From assembly GCA_946566955.1 (NCBI GenBank), contig CAMNXD010000012.1:1-33180 (forward strand): DNA of 33,180 bases, in the 5' to 3' direction. The stretch comes from an uncultured Clostridia bacterium. Lineage in GTDB: Bacteria > Bacillota > Clostridia > Oscillospirales > Acutalibacteraceae. The position numbers were made by a program, and so were the translations under genes. The notes beneath the pieces are model-generated. The model saw only the letters and a list, made by a program, of their open reading frames with translations, searched no databases and had not been told where the DNA came from. Below, piece after piece: positions 32,901-33,180 of the stretch; position 1 is the first letter of the stretch; each line of letters starts with the position of its first letter.

Positions 32901-33180
32901 AGAAAACATATCTTTATAGGATTCCTGAGTACTAAACCATCCTTTGATTTTTTCATTAAATTTTTTGTGTAATTCTTTATTAATCTCAGGTTCGGGTTCT
33001 TCTTCATATTTCTTATAGGATTTCTTAAATTCAAGCACTTTTTTGGCATCTTCACTAAGTTTTTCGTATAATTCCTCATCACTCTCAGAGTTAGGTTCTT
33101 CAGATGAGTTGGAAGTCTCGCTATTTTCTTCTGGTTGCTGCAGAGGCTCTGGTTGTTCTTCAGGTTCTTTTGTTGGATCG
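30000..33180 (-). CDS. Very large acidic helical protein with Pro/Gln/Glu-rich linkers, N-terminus beyond the window
   Basis: The frame is open to the right edge: a GTG at 33038 is not the true start, since about 47 more codons continue upstream in a Glu/Pro/Gln-rich stretch. About 1,060 residues are visible. No signal peptide, membrane segment or known domain was seen. The order is: an acidic Pro/Gln linker at the edge, a helical region of about 470 residues, a second low-complexity linker (PEPLQQPEEPKPE, about 31130-31560), and a basic helical C-terminal region of about 350 residues beginning near FNDGGVCFIRPNINGLKKGR. The two linkers share a 55-bp exact repeat. It ends at a strong terminator. 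Like the 628-aa protein it is large, charged and repeat-bearing; function unknown. Confidence 0.65.
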   Translation of the reverse strand, partial: DPTKEPEEQPEPLQQPEENSETSNSSEEPNSESDEELYEKLSEDAKKVLEFKKSYKKYEEEPEPEINKELHKKFNEKIKGWFSTQESYKDMFSKKSENSLNQLINFAEQENMTAEEKSAFEEWCKQVKTQSFREAFETCFNDYNKLIEEKENKNMTCSYRTEMYSILKRYKVYLGLFVSALKCYEGINSYEKIFNIDKNMFSSLSIDNKEWLDEKTEEFCNNVFNLSEQFRIKYSKGIEKVTKLWRAFIGEIDSENFFFNSSKKLGTLFKEKFSAILKKESPLKHWAEYVIKYLEEYDKDITTNLTEFIKIMVQSGYQVEAKEDIEYYFKDNSTTIFNLSSIAEEDYKDYYGYALNLGLEKYKLTLDPQNIIEKCEELIKKELDTFKTINGDTSEQLLEKFSEEMEKVFENYSDGVKKLEDVFEKPRQLKAIYRKQLKELKEISFPFIEKKLREFNETCLYYINHFMKYIKRFRDENDIDKLIKKKNKLIQDWNEDLASIKLSCGNDWMEDTFSDEWMEKQFEYYKQSHPEKIEEPYQEAFEEEPESEDNSDDPTKEPEEQPEPLQQPEEPKPEIQSEEQPGELKPEENSENSDIEQQQSNSGTTSTFQQPKEPENPSKPNLQPEPSSTKPLETDHTQQPKDEIEPTTKPNSFHQLGDEIEAVPTESNAHQQNIEHEEQPEPQQQQEGNVSEIDLFNKFQNLFNDGGVCFIRPNINGLKKGREPSEASVALAFMHVFNPIFSDNKQKKTRKALEDIKNKFIDHDKKFRPKYVALIKKREEAKNKGDLNDDRKREKIQKEAKKLFENAQKNLDKITKKLHSTLSLKDQYTSLKSVVDGKLYNDLRISDSPVTEPAEISLNTTINDSEFKGCIDRFFKIFGIRGNTSSAKDIKERYYRIGVISYKPINNYNRNRRLDYVFTEIFDKYFDEKSSDSQTRRWCQRFQKELGKYSSNYFTKFINLEKTIADDVTVLNNTSSGNGKKIVDLFKKARKDLLKIFEGMYQNSKNLLYYRSLVRKNKDYFKTKMDIFKKLKKETDGDPEKLINELKKGKTAVYKYSGK
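31470..31524. repeat. 55-bp exact direct repeat, copy 1, inside the large right-edge gene
   Basis: Identical over 55 bp to 33126-33180. Encodes (on the minus strand) the linker DPTKEPEEQPEPLQQPEE. The offset is 1,656 bp, exactly 552 codons, so both copies are in the same frame. Confidence 0.9.
33126..33180. repeat. 55-bp exact direct repeat, copy 2, cut by the window edge
   Basis: Second copy of the repeat at 31470-31524. It reaches the last base of the window, so the true match may be longer and more copies may follow. Confidence 0.9.

Noticed and set aside
33036-33038. GTG as the true start of the large right-edge gene
   Set aside because: The same frame continues upstream to the window edge in the same Glu/Pro/Gln-rich style, including the repeat copy, and there is no ribosome site before the GTG.

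Overview
The window is AT-rich, densely packed DNA that looks like a spore-forming member of the Clostridia, probably a gut-type lineage. The evidence is Shine-Dalgarno sites of the GGAGG type, frequent TTG starts, ThyX rather than ThyA in the stretch seen, two Csp-type germination proteases and a BofC-like exported protein. The assignment rests on gene families only; no rRNA or tRNA gene was found.

Layout. 1-1967: 3' part of a type III restriction helicase/nuclease subunit, followed by a terminator and about 600 bp of featureless or decayed DNA. 2615-5048 (-): folC and tmcAL, overlapping. 5100-5670: two small divergent membrane proteins. 5673-11888 (-): a probable six-gene operon, thyX-tmk-DUF2156-GNAT-mltG-class B PBP, from a good sigma-A promoter. 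12060-14116 (+): a BofC-like small protein and a ComM/YifB ATPase. 14126-14431 (-): a decayed SLOG/DUF1273 pseudogene with five in-frame stops. 14604-18074 (+): a tandem pair of Csp-type subtilases, both with an intact catalytic triad. 18071-19388 (-): tspO and pgeF. 19465-23767 (-): four genes typical of contractile injection systems (DUF4255/Pvc16-like protein with a long acidic tail, an unrecognised 255-aa protein, a DUF4280 PAAR-like protein, a two-module AAA+ ATPase), with no sheath, tube or baseplate gene beside them. 23836-27096 (-): a membrane-anchored stalk-domain protein and a large coiled-coil protein with an internal duplication, the latter behind a promoter carrying a (TA)11 tract. 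27266-29318 (-): acpP, a RdgB/HAM1-like pyrophosphatase and an orphan ABC substrate-binding protein with an attenuator-like leader. 29697-29909 (+): a small zinc-ribbon protein. 30000 to the right edge (-): a very large, acidic, Pro/Gln/Glu-rich protein of unknown function, incomplete at its N-terminus.

How the parts work together. The thyX operon joins dTTP supply (ThyX, Tmk) with cell-wall synthesis (MltG, PBP). The Csp pair suits spore germination. The injection-system genes, the stalk protein and the two large repeat-bearing cytosolic proteins (25210-27096 and 30000-edge) form the accessory part of the window and hold its least explained biology. The most concrete regulatory discoveries are the uORF plus mutually exclusive antiterminator/terminator hairpins at 29382-29583 and the TA microsatellite abutting a consensus -35 box at 27171-27200.
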